Origin: an uncultured Eubacteriales bacterium | GTDB taxonomy: Bacteria > Bacillota > Clostridia > Oscillospirales > Acutalibacteraceae | DNA length: 13,453 nucleotides | Direction: 5' to 3' | Assembly (NCBI GenBank): GCA_934444895.1 | Contig: CAKSDA010000038.1 | Coordinates: 1 to 13,453, forward strand | Shown: positions 1 through 6,372 of the stretch, piece by piece | Layout of the letters: each line of letters starts with the position of its first letter | Position numbering within the stretch: position 1 is the stretch's first letter | Program-made: the position numbers and the translations under genes | The notes under the pieces: model-generated | What the model saw: the letters and a program-made list of their open reading frames with translations, nothing else | What the model was told of the DNA's origin: nothing | Databases searched by the model: none

Positions 1-661
1 CGGCGATGACCAGTGGTCTAATATGCTTGGCGGTACAGAGCTTATCCGCCGTAAACTCGGTAAAGACGCCCATGCAATGACAATTACGCTTTTGACCGAT
101 TCTCAGGGCAAAAAAATGGGTAAAACCGCAGGCAACGCAGTATGGCTTGATCCAAATAAAACATCTCCGTATGACTTTTATCAGTACTGGCGCAATGTTG
201 ATGACGCAGATGTAATTAAGTGCATGAAGATGCTTACATTTATTCCTTTAGATGAAATATATGAATATGAAAATATGAAGGGCAGCGAAATCAACAGCGC
301 AAAGGAAAGACTGGCGTTTGAACTTACTAAGATGATTCACGGTGAAGAAGAGGCAACAAAAGCACAGAATGCAGCAAGGGCACTTTTCGGAAATGGAAAT
401 GATATAAGTGATATGCCTGCAACCGATATTTCCGATTCTGATTTTTGCGATGGTGAAATCGGCATACTGGATTTAATGCTTTTGGCAGGAATTATACCTT
501 CAAAGGGAGAGGGAAGGCGCCTTGTAACTCAGGGAGGCGTTTCTGTCGATGATGAAAAGGTTTCCGATCCTTATCATAAACTTTCAAAAAACGATTTTGA
601 AAAGGGTTATGTAATTATTAAAAAGGGCAAAAAGGTATTTCACAGAATTAATCTTAAATAA
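1..661 (+). CDS. tyrS: Tyrosyl-tRNA synthetase, C-terminal part (5' truncated)
   Basis: Cytoplasmic enzyme that charges tRNA-Tyr with tyrosine. The frame is already open at base 2, so the gene starts before the window; 219 codons plus a TAA stop are visible. The first residues, GDDQWSNMLGGTELIRRK, are the tyrosine-site segment typical of bacterial TyrRS. The KMSKS-type ATP loop follows as KKMGKT. Near the C-terminus an S4-like RNA-binding domain (LLAGIIPSKGEGRRLVTQGG, then V-DDEKV) is complete, so only the N-terminal part of the Rossmann domain, with its HIGH motif, is missing. A terminator hairpin begins 7 bases after the stop, so this looks like the last gene of its transcript. Identification is secure from motifs and order. 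Confidence 0.96.
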   Translation, partial: GDDQWSNMLGGTELIRRKLGKDAHAMTITLLTDSQGKKMGKTAGNAVWLDPNKTSPYDFYQYWRNVDDADVIKCMKMLTFIPLDEIYEYENMKGSEINSAKERLAFELTKMIHGEEEATKAQNAARALFGNGNDISDMPATDISDSDFCDGEIGILDLMLLAGIIPSKGEGRRLVTQGGVSVDDEKVSDPYHKLSKNDFEKGYVIIKKGKKVFHRINLK

Positions 662-667
662 AAAATC

Positions 668-706
668 AGCCTTCCGTTACATATAAATGTTTCGGAAGGC
701 TTTTTT
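668..706 (+). terminator. Rho-independent terminator after tyrS
   Basis: Perfect 9-bp stem AGCCTTCCG / CGGAAGGCT (668-676 with 693-701), with a further 4-bp ACAT/ATGT helix inside the loop, followed by a run of six T at 701-706. This is the classic intrinsic terminator layout and lies just after the tyrS stop. Whether relQ downstream depends on read-through is not known; I see no strong promoter between them. Confidence 0.9.
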
Positions 707-710
707 AAGG

Positions 711-829
711 GCAGGTTTTCGACCTGCAAAAATATATACAAAGACACAGTATAAAAGGCAGCGGTCAAAACCGTGACAGGTTCGAGTACTGTAACACTAT
801 GCAAACAGGTATAAGACAGACTTGTTACA
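711..829 (+). promoter_or_regulatory. Structured leader upstream of relQ, with alternative pairings
   Basis: Three inverted repeats are packed between the tyrS terminator and relQ. (1) GCAGGT 711-716 pairs with ACCTGC 722-727. (2) ACAGTA 746-751 pairs with TACTGT 787-792 and encloses a smaller hairpin, CGGT 762-765 with ACCG 770-773. (3) TGTAACA 790-796 pairs with TGTTACA 823-829. Pairings 2 and 3 share bases 790-792, so they cannot both form fully. That is the geometry of a switching leader, and the third arm lies only about 20 bases before the start codon. I do not recognise a known riboswitch class and see no convincing promoter here. The individual stems are short, so chance is possible. 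Confidence 0.35.
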
Positions 830-849
830 TAAAGAAAAGAGGTTATAGA

Positions 850-1497
850 ATGGAAAGCGATAAAAGATCACTGTTGTTCGAAAGCGCGCATGAATTTATG
901 GTAATCAGGAATTTATATGATTCCGCAGTAAAGCAGCTGGTACTTAAGTTTGAAGTTTTAAACGGTGAATTCAACGCATTTTATGCACGAAATCCGATAC
1001 ATCACATTGAAAGCAGACTTAAAACCGTTGAGAGCATTATAGCAAAGCTTGAAAGAAAAGAATTACCCGTTACAGTTGAATCCGCAAGAAATAATATTAA
1101 TGATATTGCCGGAGTTCGCGTGGTTTGCAACTATATTGATGATGTATATCGTGTTGCTGAAATGCTTGAACGGCAAAACGATCTTGAGATTATTAAGCGT
1201 CAGGATTATATTAAAACGCCGAATTATAATGGATATCGCTCTCTGCATCTTGATATCAGGGTGCCTGTTTACCTTTCAACCCGCACTGAATATGTTATTG
1301 TGGAAATTCAAATACGCACCATTGCAATGGATTTTTGGGCAAGTCTTGAGCATGATATTCGTTACAAAGCGGACAAATCAAAGCTTCCTAAAGGAATTAA
1401 CGAAGAAATGTATGAATGTGCCGATAAAATCGCCGAAATTGATAAACAAATGCAAGATATGTATAAGCGTATAAAAGCATCTCAAAAAGAAAAATAA
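850..1497 (+). CDS. relQ: RelQ-type small alarmone synthetase (GTP pyrophosphokinase)
   Basis: Transfers pyrophosphate from ATP to GTP or GDP to make (p)ppGpp, the stringent-response signal, in the cytoplasm. The protein is 215 aa, the usual size of B. subtilis YjbM/RelQ (about 211). It contains only the synthetase domain: ARNNINDIAGVRVVC with the metal-binding Asp85, the GTP-stacking loop NYNGYRSLHL (Tyr129), and VEIQIRT with the catalytic Glu152, followed by the conserved FWASLEHDIRYK. There is no HD hydrolase, TGS or ACT domain, so it is a small synthetase and not Rel/SpoT. The end (from about 185) is helical and charged, like the RelQ tetramer region. The start was set at ATG 850 because AAAAGAGG (835-842) sits 7 bases upstream; the earlier in-frame ATG at 799 has no ribosome site. 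RelQ versus RelP is judged from length and overall sequence. Confidence 0.9.
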   Translation: MESDKRSLLFESAHEFMVIRNLYDSAVKQLVLKFEVLNGEFNAFYARNPIHHIESRLKTVESIIAKLERKELPVTVESARNNINDIAGVRVVCNYIDDVYRVAEMLERQNDLEIIKRQDYIKTPNYNGYRSLHLDIRVPVYLSTRTEYVIVEIQIRTIAMDFWASLEHDIRYKADKSKLPKGINEEMYECADKIAEIDKQMQDMYKRIKASQKEK

Positions 1498-1557
1498 GAA
1501 AATAGTTTGTATATAAAAAATTTTTTATCAAAAATAACTAAAAATAAAATAAAAAAC

Positions 1558-1589
1558 AAAAAGCATTGCAGTTTTATGCAATGCTTTTT
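1558..1589. terminator. Bidirectional terminator between relQ and the ABC operon
   Basis: Perfect 13-bp stem AAAAAGCATTGCA (1558-1570) / TGCAATGCTTTTT (1577-1589) with a 6-base loop. It is flanked by an A-rich tract on one side and T on the other, so it can terminate on both strands: relQ from the left and the convergent ATPase gene from the right. A second small stem, GTTGCA/TGCAAC (1613-1618 with 1623-1628), lies between it and the ATPase stop codon and may protect the 3' end of that mRNA. Confidence 0.88.
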
Positions 1590-1632
1590 AAGTTTAAAAT
1601 TATTACTTTGGTGTTGCACTCGTGCAACGCAA

Positions 1633-2388
1633 TTATAATACTTTTGAAAGAAAGGTTTTGAGCCTTGGATTTTTAGGATGATTGAAAATTTCGTCAGGTG
1701 TACCTTGTTCCATGATTTTTCCCTCATCAATAAACAAAATACGCGAGGCAACCTCTTTTGCAAAGCCCATTTCATGAGTAACAACAACCATTGTCATTCC
1801 GGCATTTGCAAGATCTTTCATAACATCCAGAACTTCTCCGACCATTTCAGGATCAAGCGCACTAGTGGGTTCATCAAACAATATAACTTCCGGGTTCATT
1901 GCCATAGCGCGCACAATGGCAATACGCTGTTTTTGACCACCGGATAGGGTGGAGGGATAAACATTTGCCTTGTCTTCAAGCCCTATTTTCTTTAATAAAT
2001 ATTCGGCATTTTGCTTTGCTTCACTTATTATCTGATTTTTTGTTTTACCGTTTTTCTTTGCGTTTTTAAGCCCTATATGAACGGGAGCCAACATAATGTT
2101 TTGAAGTACCGTTTTGTTATTGAAAAGATTAAACTGCTGAAAAACCATTCCCATTTTTTGGCGGTGAATATTAATATCAACCTTTGGATCCGCTATATCA
2201 ACACCGTCGAATATTACTTTTCCCGATGTGGGATCTTCCATGCAGTTGAGGCACCTTAAAAAGGTGGATTTACCGGAACCGGAGGGACCAATGATAACAA
2301 CCTTTTCGCCCTTTTCGATATTAATGTTTATATCGTTTAAAACAACATGTTTACCGTAGACTTTTCTTAAATTAACCGTTTCTATCAC
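1633..2388 (-). CDS. Polar amino acid ABC transporter, ATP-binding protein (GlnQ type)
   Basis: ATPase that powers the importer encoded just upstream, bound to the inner face of the membrane. All nucleotide-binding motifs are present in 251 aa: Walker A GPSGSGKST (34-42), Q-loop FQQFNLF (83-89), signature LSGGQ (148-152), Walker B VILFDEPTSALDP (168-180) and H-loop THE (204-206). The length is normal for the GlnQ/ArtM/TcyC group, which handles polar amino acids; substrate cannot be read from this subunit. The start is GTG: the frame is closed by a stop three codons upstream and GAGG lies a few bases before it. The gene overlaps the end of the permease by 17 bases, so translation is probably coupled. 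A bidirectional terminator follows. Confidence 0.95.
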   Translation of the reverse strand: MIETVNLRKVYGKHVVLNDININIEKGEKVVIIGPSGSGKSTFLRCLNCMEDPTSGKVIFDGVDIADPKVDINIHRQKMGMVFQQFNLFNNKTVLQNIMLAPVHIGLKNAKKNGKTKNQIISEAKQNAEYLLKKIGLEDKANVYPSTLSGGQKQRIAIVRAMAMNPEVILFDEPTSALDPEMVGEVLDVMKDLANAGMTMVVVTHEMGFAKEVASRILFIDEGKIMEQGTPDEIFNHPKNPRLKTFLSKVL

Positions 2389-3082
2389 TTTTCCTCAGGC
2401 TCCTTTCCATTATTTTTACAAGCATTGTTATAAACAAAACCAAAACGATGTAAATCAACGCCATAAATATGTAAGGTACCATAAATTCGTAATTGTTTGT
2501 AGCAATATAGTTAAATGCCATATACAAATCCGTAGCGCCTACAAAACTTACGACCGAAGTCTCTTTAATCAAAGCAATAAATTCATTGCCCAGGGTAGGC
2601 AGTATGTTTTTTATTGCCTGAGGAATAACAATTTTAAGCATTGTGGTGGAATAGCTGAGCCCTACTGCGCGTCCGGCCTCCATTTGACCGTGATCAACCG
2701 AAAGGATACCGCTGCGCATAATTTCTGATATATATGCGCCGCTGTTTAAACCGAAAACTGCTATGGCAACGCCCAGTGAGTTTGTATGAATGTTTAAAAG
2801 AGGCAGCATTACATAGTAAAATACAAGTAACTGCACAACAATCGGAGTGCCGCGGAAAAATCCGACATATACGCTGCATATGCCATTTAAGATTTTTGGC
2901 AGCGTTTTATATTTAGGAAGAACGCGTACAGTTGCAATAAGCGTTCCTATAACAATACCAATTAGAAGGCCGAGTATAGCAATAACAATTGTGTTTTGCA
3001 AACCTTCTAAAACCTTATTGTAACCGCCGGCATTTAAGAATACATTAAAAAAGCTGCTTACTTTTTTATCAAAATTTCCCAT
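2372..3082 (-). CDS. Polar amino acid ABC transporter, permease (HisM/GlnP type)
   Basis: Integral membrane subunit of an amino acid importer, probably acting as a homodimer because only one permease gene is present. It is 236 aa, a normal size. Several hydrophobic spans are visible, the first being NTIVIAILGLLIGIVIGTLI. The family 'FFRGTP' segment is present, as is the EAA loop (EAGRAVGLSY...IPQAI) that docks onto the ATPase. The start was placed at ATG 3082: AAAGGA (3092-3097) lies about 9 bases upstream. The in-frame ATG at 3103 would add seven residues but its only GAGG is 14 bases away and sits inside a stem-loop. About 180 bases separate it from the upstream binding-protein gene, an unusually large gap for such an operon. 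Confidence 0.93.
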   Translation of the reverse strand: MGNFDKKVSSFFNVFLNAGGYNKVLEGLQNTIVIAILGLLIGIVIGTLIATVRVLPKYKTLPKILNGICSVYVGFFRGTPIVVQLLVFYYVMLPLLNIHTNSLGVAIAVFGLNSGAYISEIMRSGILSVDHGQMEAGRAVGLSYSTTMLKIVIPQAIKNILPTLGNEFIALIKETSVVSFVGATDLYMAFNYIATNNYEFMVPYIFMALIYIVLVLFITMLVKIMERSLRKSDRNG

Positions 3083-3112
3083 AAGATAAATTCCTTTAAT
3101 CATATTTACGCC

Positions 3113-3148
3113 AAATACCTCACAGGTTTATTTTCCGGTGAGGTATTT
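3113..3148 (-). other. Stem-loop between binding-protein and permease genes
   Basis: A perfect 11-bp inverted repeat, AAATACCTCAC (3113-3123) / GTGAGGTATTT (3138-3148), with a 14-base loop. On the minus strand it lies downstream of the binding-protein stop and about 30 bases before the permease start, with no T-run after it, so it is not a standard terminator. Stem-loops at this place in binding-protein operons are known to stabilise the upstream mRNA and lower permease expression; that role is inferred here. Confidence 0.6.
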
Positions 3149-3173
3149 AACATTTCGTTTTACTTTGCCTTAT

Positions 3174-3225
3174 GTTGTACCGGCAGGATTGGTCCGATGA
3201 TCAAGAGCCTGTTACCGGGTGCAAC
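3174..3225 (-). other. Long imperfect hairpin downstream of the binding-protein gene
   Basis: GTTGTACC (3174-3181) can pair with GGTGCAAC (3218-3225) with one G-U pair. The stem continues with GG/CC and CAGG/CCTG (3184-3187 with 3208-3211) across small bulges, leaving a loop of about 20 bases. A 12-base palindrome, GTTTTGCAAAAC, sits beside it at 3229-3240. Together with the 3113-3148 stem this fills the non-coding gap. It could be a 3' mRNA stabiliser, a processing site or a weak attenuator. Confidence 0.4.
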
Positions 3226-3261
3226 ATTGTTTTGCAAAACACAGCAAAATCGTTTGGTAAA

Positions 3262-4101
3262 TTATTTCATTTCGTTAATGGCTTTTGTGATGCAAGTGGC
3301 AGGAGCAGAGTCGATAATTACATAGTTTACATTTCCGTTTAACATATCCTGAACAGCCAAAGAACCGTTTTTGTATCCAACTGCTTTTGCTTTAAGACCG
3401 TCAAAACCGTAGCTTTCGTCACCTTCAACATAGAATTGACCGGTTGTGCCTGTCTGAACGCCGATTTTAATGGTATCATCAAGAGCGTTAAGCTTTTTCT
3501 CAACTTCTTCTTTTGATTTGCAGTCGATGAAATCTTTGTCGTCGCTCTTAACAATAAGCTTCTGAGAAGCAGAATAGTATGAATCAGAGAAGTTTACGAA
3601 TTCTTTCCTGTCTTCTTTAACGGTAAGACCTGCCATTGCAATGTCGCATTTTTGCTGACTTACTGAAAGGCAAACTGCATCAAAATCCATATTTTTAATT
3701 ACAAGTTCTTTGCCTAATTTTTCAGCAAGAAGCGAAGCAATTTCCATATCGATTCCGAGGTACTTGTCACCGTTTGTGTATTCAAACGGCTCAAATGCTG
3801 CGTTTGTTGCAACAACAAGCTGATTTTTTGAAGAATCTTCTTTGGCTGATGTGATTTCAGTAGGAGTGCCGTTACCGAAGTACTTATCGCAAATTTCATC
3901 AAGTTTACCATTGCTCTTGATTTCTTTAACGAAGTCGTTTACCTGGGTTAAAAGTTCCGGTTGTTTTTTGTCTACACCGAATGCATATTCCTCATCTGTA
4001 AGATTGAAGTCAATAACCTGGGCTGATGTTTTTGTTCCGCATCCTGCAAAGCACATTACTGTTAAAACAAGTGCAAAAACGATTGATACTAATTTTTTCA
4101 T
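3262..4101 (-). CDS. Amino acid ABC transporter substrate-binding lipoprotein, apparently circularly permuted
   Basis: Captures an amino acid outside the cell and delivers it to the permease. The signal peptide MKKLVSIVFALVLTVMCFAG ends in a lipobox (FAGC, Cys21). Start at ATG 4101: GGAGG lies 8 bases upstream; starting at 4170 would place 23 extra residues before the signal peptide. Family 3 features are clear from residue 95: LVVATNAAFEPFEY, the MDFDAVCLSVSQQKCDIAMAGL segment with GLTVKEDR (Arg165 the likely carboxylate ligand), GVQTGTTG and YVIIDSAPA (Asp264 the likely amino-group ligand). The protein then stops at residue 279, without the usual C-terminal strand and helices. A segment matching that missing end (LTDEEYAFGVDKKQPEL, then LLTQVNDF and LDEICDKYFG) lies at residues 29-76, between lipobox and main domain. 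All elements occur once. An ArgR-like operator suggests arginine or a related substrate. Confidence 0.93.
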   Translation of the reverse strand: MKKLVSIVFALVLTVMCFAGCGTKTSAQVIDFNLTDEEYAFGVDKKQPELLTQVNDFVKEIKSNGKLDEICDKYFGNGTPTEITSAKEDSSKNQLVVATNAAFEPFEYTNGDKYLGIDMEIASLLAEKLGKELVIKNMDFDAVCLSVSQQKCDIAMAGLTVKEDRKEFVNFSDSYYSASQKLIVKSDDKDFIDCKSKEEVEKKLNALDDTIKIGVQTGTTGQFYVEGDESYGFDGLKAKAVGYKNGSLAVQDMLNGNVNYVIIDSAPATCITKAINEMK

Positions 4102-4141
4102 TTTTCTTTCCTCCAAAAGTGTTTTTATTTTCGATGAATAT

Positions 4142-4170
4142 ATATTAGCATGTTGTGCATAAAAATGCAA
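4142..4170 (-). promoter_or_regulatory. Promoter of the amino acid ABC operon
   Basis: On the minus strand, -35 TTGCAT (4165-4170) and -10 TAATAT (4142-4147) are separated by exactly 17 bases. The -10 is preceded by TGC, an extended -10 element. Transcription would start about 33 bases before the ATG at 4101, leaving room for the GGAGG ribosome site. An ArgR-like operator covers the -35 and most of the spacer. Confidence 0.75.
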
Positions 4171-4171
4171 G
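4154..4171. promoter_or_regulatory. Candidate ArgR/AhrC operator (ARG box)
   Basis: The plus-strand 18-mer TGTGCATAAAAATGCAAG contains the palindrome TGCAT-AAAA-ATGCA. It agrees at about 15 of 18 positions with the AhrC operator consensus as I recall it (CATGAATAAAAATKCAAK). It overlaps the -35 box and the spacer of the ABC operon promoter, where a bound repressor would block RNA polymerase. A weaker copy, TGCAAAAATAATTCA, occurs at 4207-4221, about 50 bases upstream; ArgR often binds paired boxes. The site is direct sequence evidence; regulation by arginine is inference. Confidence 0.55.
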
Positions 4172-4254
4172 CATTTTTTTATATTTTTTTGTTTTTTAGA
4201 TAAATATGCAAAAATAATTCAAAATAATGCCGAAAAATGTACAATTTAAATAAT

Positions 4255-4298
4255 AATGCATGCATATATGCATTAAAATATGCAAATATGCATGCATT
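4255..4298. repeat. 44-base ATGCAT-rich palindrome downstream of recG
   Basis: AATGCATGCATAT (4255-4267) is perfectly complementary to ATATGCATGCATT (4286-4298). Inside, after one T-T mismatch, a further 5 bp can pair around a 6-base loop. It starts 4 bases after the recG stop on the minus strand. The 3' flank on that strand is only moderately T-rich (TTATTATTT); on the plus strand a clean T-run follows. It may terminate recG transcription, may block antisense transcription, or may be a protein-binding array, since each arm carries overlapping TGCAT half-sites like those in the ARG box nearby. Confidence 0.6.
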
Positions 4299-4301
4299 TT
4301 T

Positions 4302-6353
4302 TTAATTAAAAAGTATTTTTTTGTTCTGCATAAACATATATTCAACCGTTTCAAGCATTTTTTTATTTTCGTTTAACGAAAGGGTGGGATCACTTTTATA
4401 TACCCGTTCGGCAGCTGCACAAGCAGAGTATAAAACCGAATCATCATTTAATATGTCGGCAATTTTCAGTTTTGGTAATCCATGTTGCTCGTTACCCAAA
4501 AAGTTGCCCGGACCACGCAGTTTTAAATCTTCTTCGGCAATTTTAAACCCATCTTCGGTTGAGCACATTATTCTAAGCCTTTGTTTTGAAACTTGGCTTT
4601 TTGAGTCCGAAATTAATATGCATGTGGATTCAGCACTTCCGCGTCCGATTCTTCCTCTAAGCTGATGCAGCTGAGACAGTCCAAAACGGTCGGCGTTTTC
4701 AATAACCATTATGGCTGCATTTGGAACATCAATGCCAACCTCAACAACCGTTGTTGAAACCAAAAGCTTTACGCTGCCGTTTAAAAAGTCGTTCATTATT
4801 TGGTCTTTTTCTTTTGATTTCATCTTTCCGTGCAAAAGAGCAATGGGATAATCTTTAAAAATTCCTTCTTTAAGTTTCTTTATATATTCTGTTGCGGATA
4901 AAAGGGGAACATCCTCATTTTCATCAATAGCCGGGCATACAATATAGCCTTGCAAGCCATTTTCAATATGCTTTTTTACATAGTTTAAAGCTCTGGCTCT
5001 GAGATTTGAGGTTATGCTGAAGGTTTTAATAGGTTTGCGTCCGGCCGGACGCTCTTTTATTGTGCTGATATCAAGATCGCCGTAAATAACCAGACCCAAT
5101 GTTCTGGGAATGGGGGTTGCAGACATAACCAAAGTATGCGGAGAGTTTGCTTTTGTATTTAAAGCCGCTCGTTGGGATACTCCGAATCTATGTTGTTCAT
5201 CGGTTACAATAAGTGCGGTATTCGGAAGTTCAACATCATCTGACAAAACGGCGTGAGTTGCAATTAAAATATCTATACGGTTGTCATTAAGTTGGGCTTT
5301 AATTTCTTTTTTTCTCTTTTGCGAAAGGGCTCCGGTTAAAAGCTCAATTTTAATACCTTTATTTTTGAACAGGGAAGAAAAAGTTTCAAAATGTTGATTA
5401 GCAAGAATTTCAGTGGGTGCCAATACAACACTTAGCTTTTTATTTTTAAAACAGTTGTAGCACAGCGCTGCGGCTACAGCCGTTTTACCTGAGCCTACAT
5501 CGCCCTGAATAAGTCTGTTCATTGGAACAGATCCGGACATATCCTTTTCACATTCCTTAATAACATCGCTTTGAGATTTTGTAAGCTTAAATGGAAACAG
5601 ATTATAGGTTTCAGCATCCGAAACCGGAGTTATGGAAAATGCACTGTTTTTGCGATTTCTGCTTTTTAAAAGTTTAAATCCCAGGGTTAAAAAGAAAAGT
5701 TCTTCAAATGCCAAACGCCTTTGCGATGCGGAAAGCATTTCCTCTGAAGATGGAAAGTGGATATTTTTTATTGCTTCTGATTTTGAAATCAGGTGGTTTT
5801 CATTTAAAATACACTGCGGCAGAGTTTCTTCCACATTAAAAGAATTAATGGCGCTTTTAATATATGATTCTATCATTTTAGAGGAAATGCCGGCGCTTGT
5901 TTTGTATATAGGATGCAGATAGTTGCTGTCGCTGCTTTTAATTTCAGGAGAAAGCATTTCAAGGCTTTTTCCGTTATATTTCGCCCTTCCGTAAAATAGA
6001 TAAGTGTTACCAGGTTTTAATGATTTGGCAAGATATTTGTTTGCGAATATAACTACCCTAATTTCGCCTGTACGGTCATATATTAAAAACGAATAGGTTG
6101 TAATGCCTTTTTTGTAAGATACTTTTTCTGTTATTTCGCTGAAAATTTTTGCTTTGATGCAAACGGCTCTGTTTGCGTTTTCATCACAATTTACATCACA
6201 TATTTTAACTATATCAGACCAGTTTTGGTAGGCTCTGGGGAAAAAAGTAAGCATGTCCGAAAGTGAATAAAGGCCCAGCTTATTTGATAAAAGCTGAGCT
6301 CTTTTTTCACCGATTCCCTTTATATATCTTATGCTGATATCATGGATCGACAT
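4302..6353 (-). CDS. recG: ATP-dependent DNA helicase RecG
   Basis: Double-strand DNA translocase that remodels stalled replication forks and branch-migrates Holliday junctions. At 683 aa it is full length. The N-terminal wedge/OB-fold region (about 1-210) includes the helix-hairpin-like IRYIKGIGEKRAQLL and the segment FFPRAYQNW. The helicase core follows: TKSQ (258-261), Walker A GDVGSGKT (284-291), APTEILANQH, DEQH box (385-388), SATPIPRT (411-418), STTVVEVGIDVP and QLRGRIGRG (564-572). The RecG C-terminal hallmark is seen as LRGPGNFLGNEQHG (612-625). Start at ATG 6353 is supported by GGAG 8 bases upstream. Only 19 bases separate it from the fakA stop, so it is the last gene of the binding protein-asp23-fakA-recG operon. 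A palindrome follows its stop. Confidence 0.97.
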   Translation of the reverse strand: MSIHDISIRYIKGIGEKRAQLLSNKLGLYSLSDMLTFFPRAYQNWSDIVKICDVNCDENANRAVCIKAKIFSEITEKVSYKKGITTYSFLIYDRTGEIRVVIFANKYLAKSLKPGNTYLFYGRAKYNGKSLEMLSPEIKSSDSNYLHPIYKTSAGISSKMIESYIKSAINSFNVEETLPQCILNENHLISKSEAIKNIHFPSSEEMLSASQRRLAFEELFFLTLGFKLLKSRNRKNSAFSITPVSDAETYNLFPFKLTKSQSDVIKECEKDMSGSVPMNRLIQGDVGSGKTAVAAALCYNCFKNKKLSVVLAPTEILANQHFETFSSLFKNKGIKIELLTGALSQKRKKEIKAQLNDNRIDILIATHAVLSDDVELPNTALIVTDEQHRFGVSQRAALNTKANSPHTLVMSATPIPRTLGLVIYGDLDISTIKERPAGRKPIKTFSITSNLRARALNYVKKHIENGLQGYIVCPAIDENEDVPLLSATEYIKKLKEGIFKDYPIALLHGKMKSKEKDQIMNDFLNGSVKLLVSTTVVEVGIDVPNAAIMVIENADRFGLSQLHQLRGRIGRGSAESTCILISDSKSQVSKQRLRIMCSTEDGFKIAEEDLKLRGPGNFLGNEQHGLPKLKIADILNDDSVLYSACAAAERVYKSDPTLSLNENKKMLETVEYMFMQNKKILFN

Positions 6354-6372
6354 AACATTTACTCCGAAAAAA

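Noticed and set aside
775..795. tRNA T-arm-like GGTTCGA sequence before relQ
   Set aside because: The flanking bases do not form a 5-bp T stem and no acceptor, D or anticodon arm can be built around it.
711..829. Known riboswitch (ykkC/ppGpp, ZTP, T-box) before relQ
   Set aside because: None of the conserved core sequences I know for these classes is present.
799..849. Longer relQ with 17 extra residues from ATG 799
   Set aside because: No ribosome site before 799, whereas 850 has AAAAGAGG at good spacing. The extra residues overlap the structured leader.
1049..1474. 141-aa open frame on the plus strand inside relQ
   Set aside because: It is the +1 frame of a well-supported relQ, has no ribosome site and no recognisable motifs.
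3190..3210. Shared GATCAAGA-type motif here and at 11331-11340 as a common regulatory element
   Set aside because: Only about 8 bases match, in different orientations relative to their genes; compatible with chance.
3104..3261. A decayed remnant of the missing C-terminal segment of the binding protein
   Set aside because: I translated all three minus-strand frames. None shows EEYAFGV-like or KYFG-like residues, so there is no trace of an unpermuted end.
4102..4170. Binding lipoprotein starting at 4170
   Set aside because: The extra 23 residues would precede a signal peptide and include the promoter -10 region. ATG 4101 has GGAGG at 8 bases.
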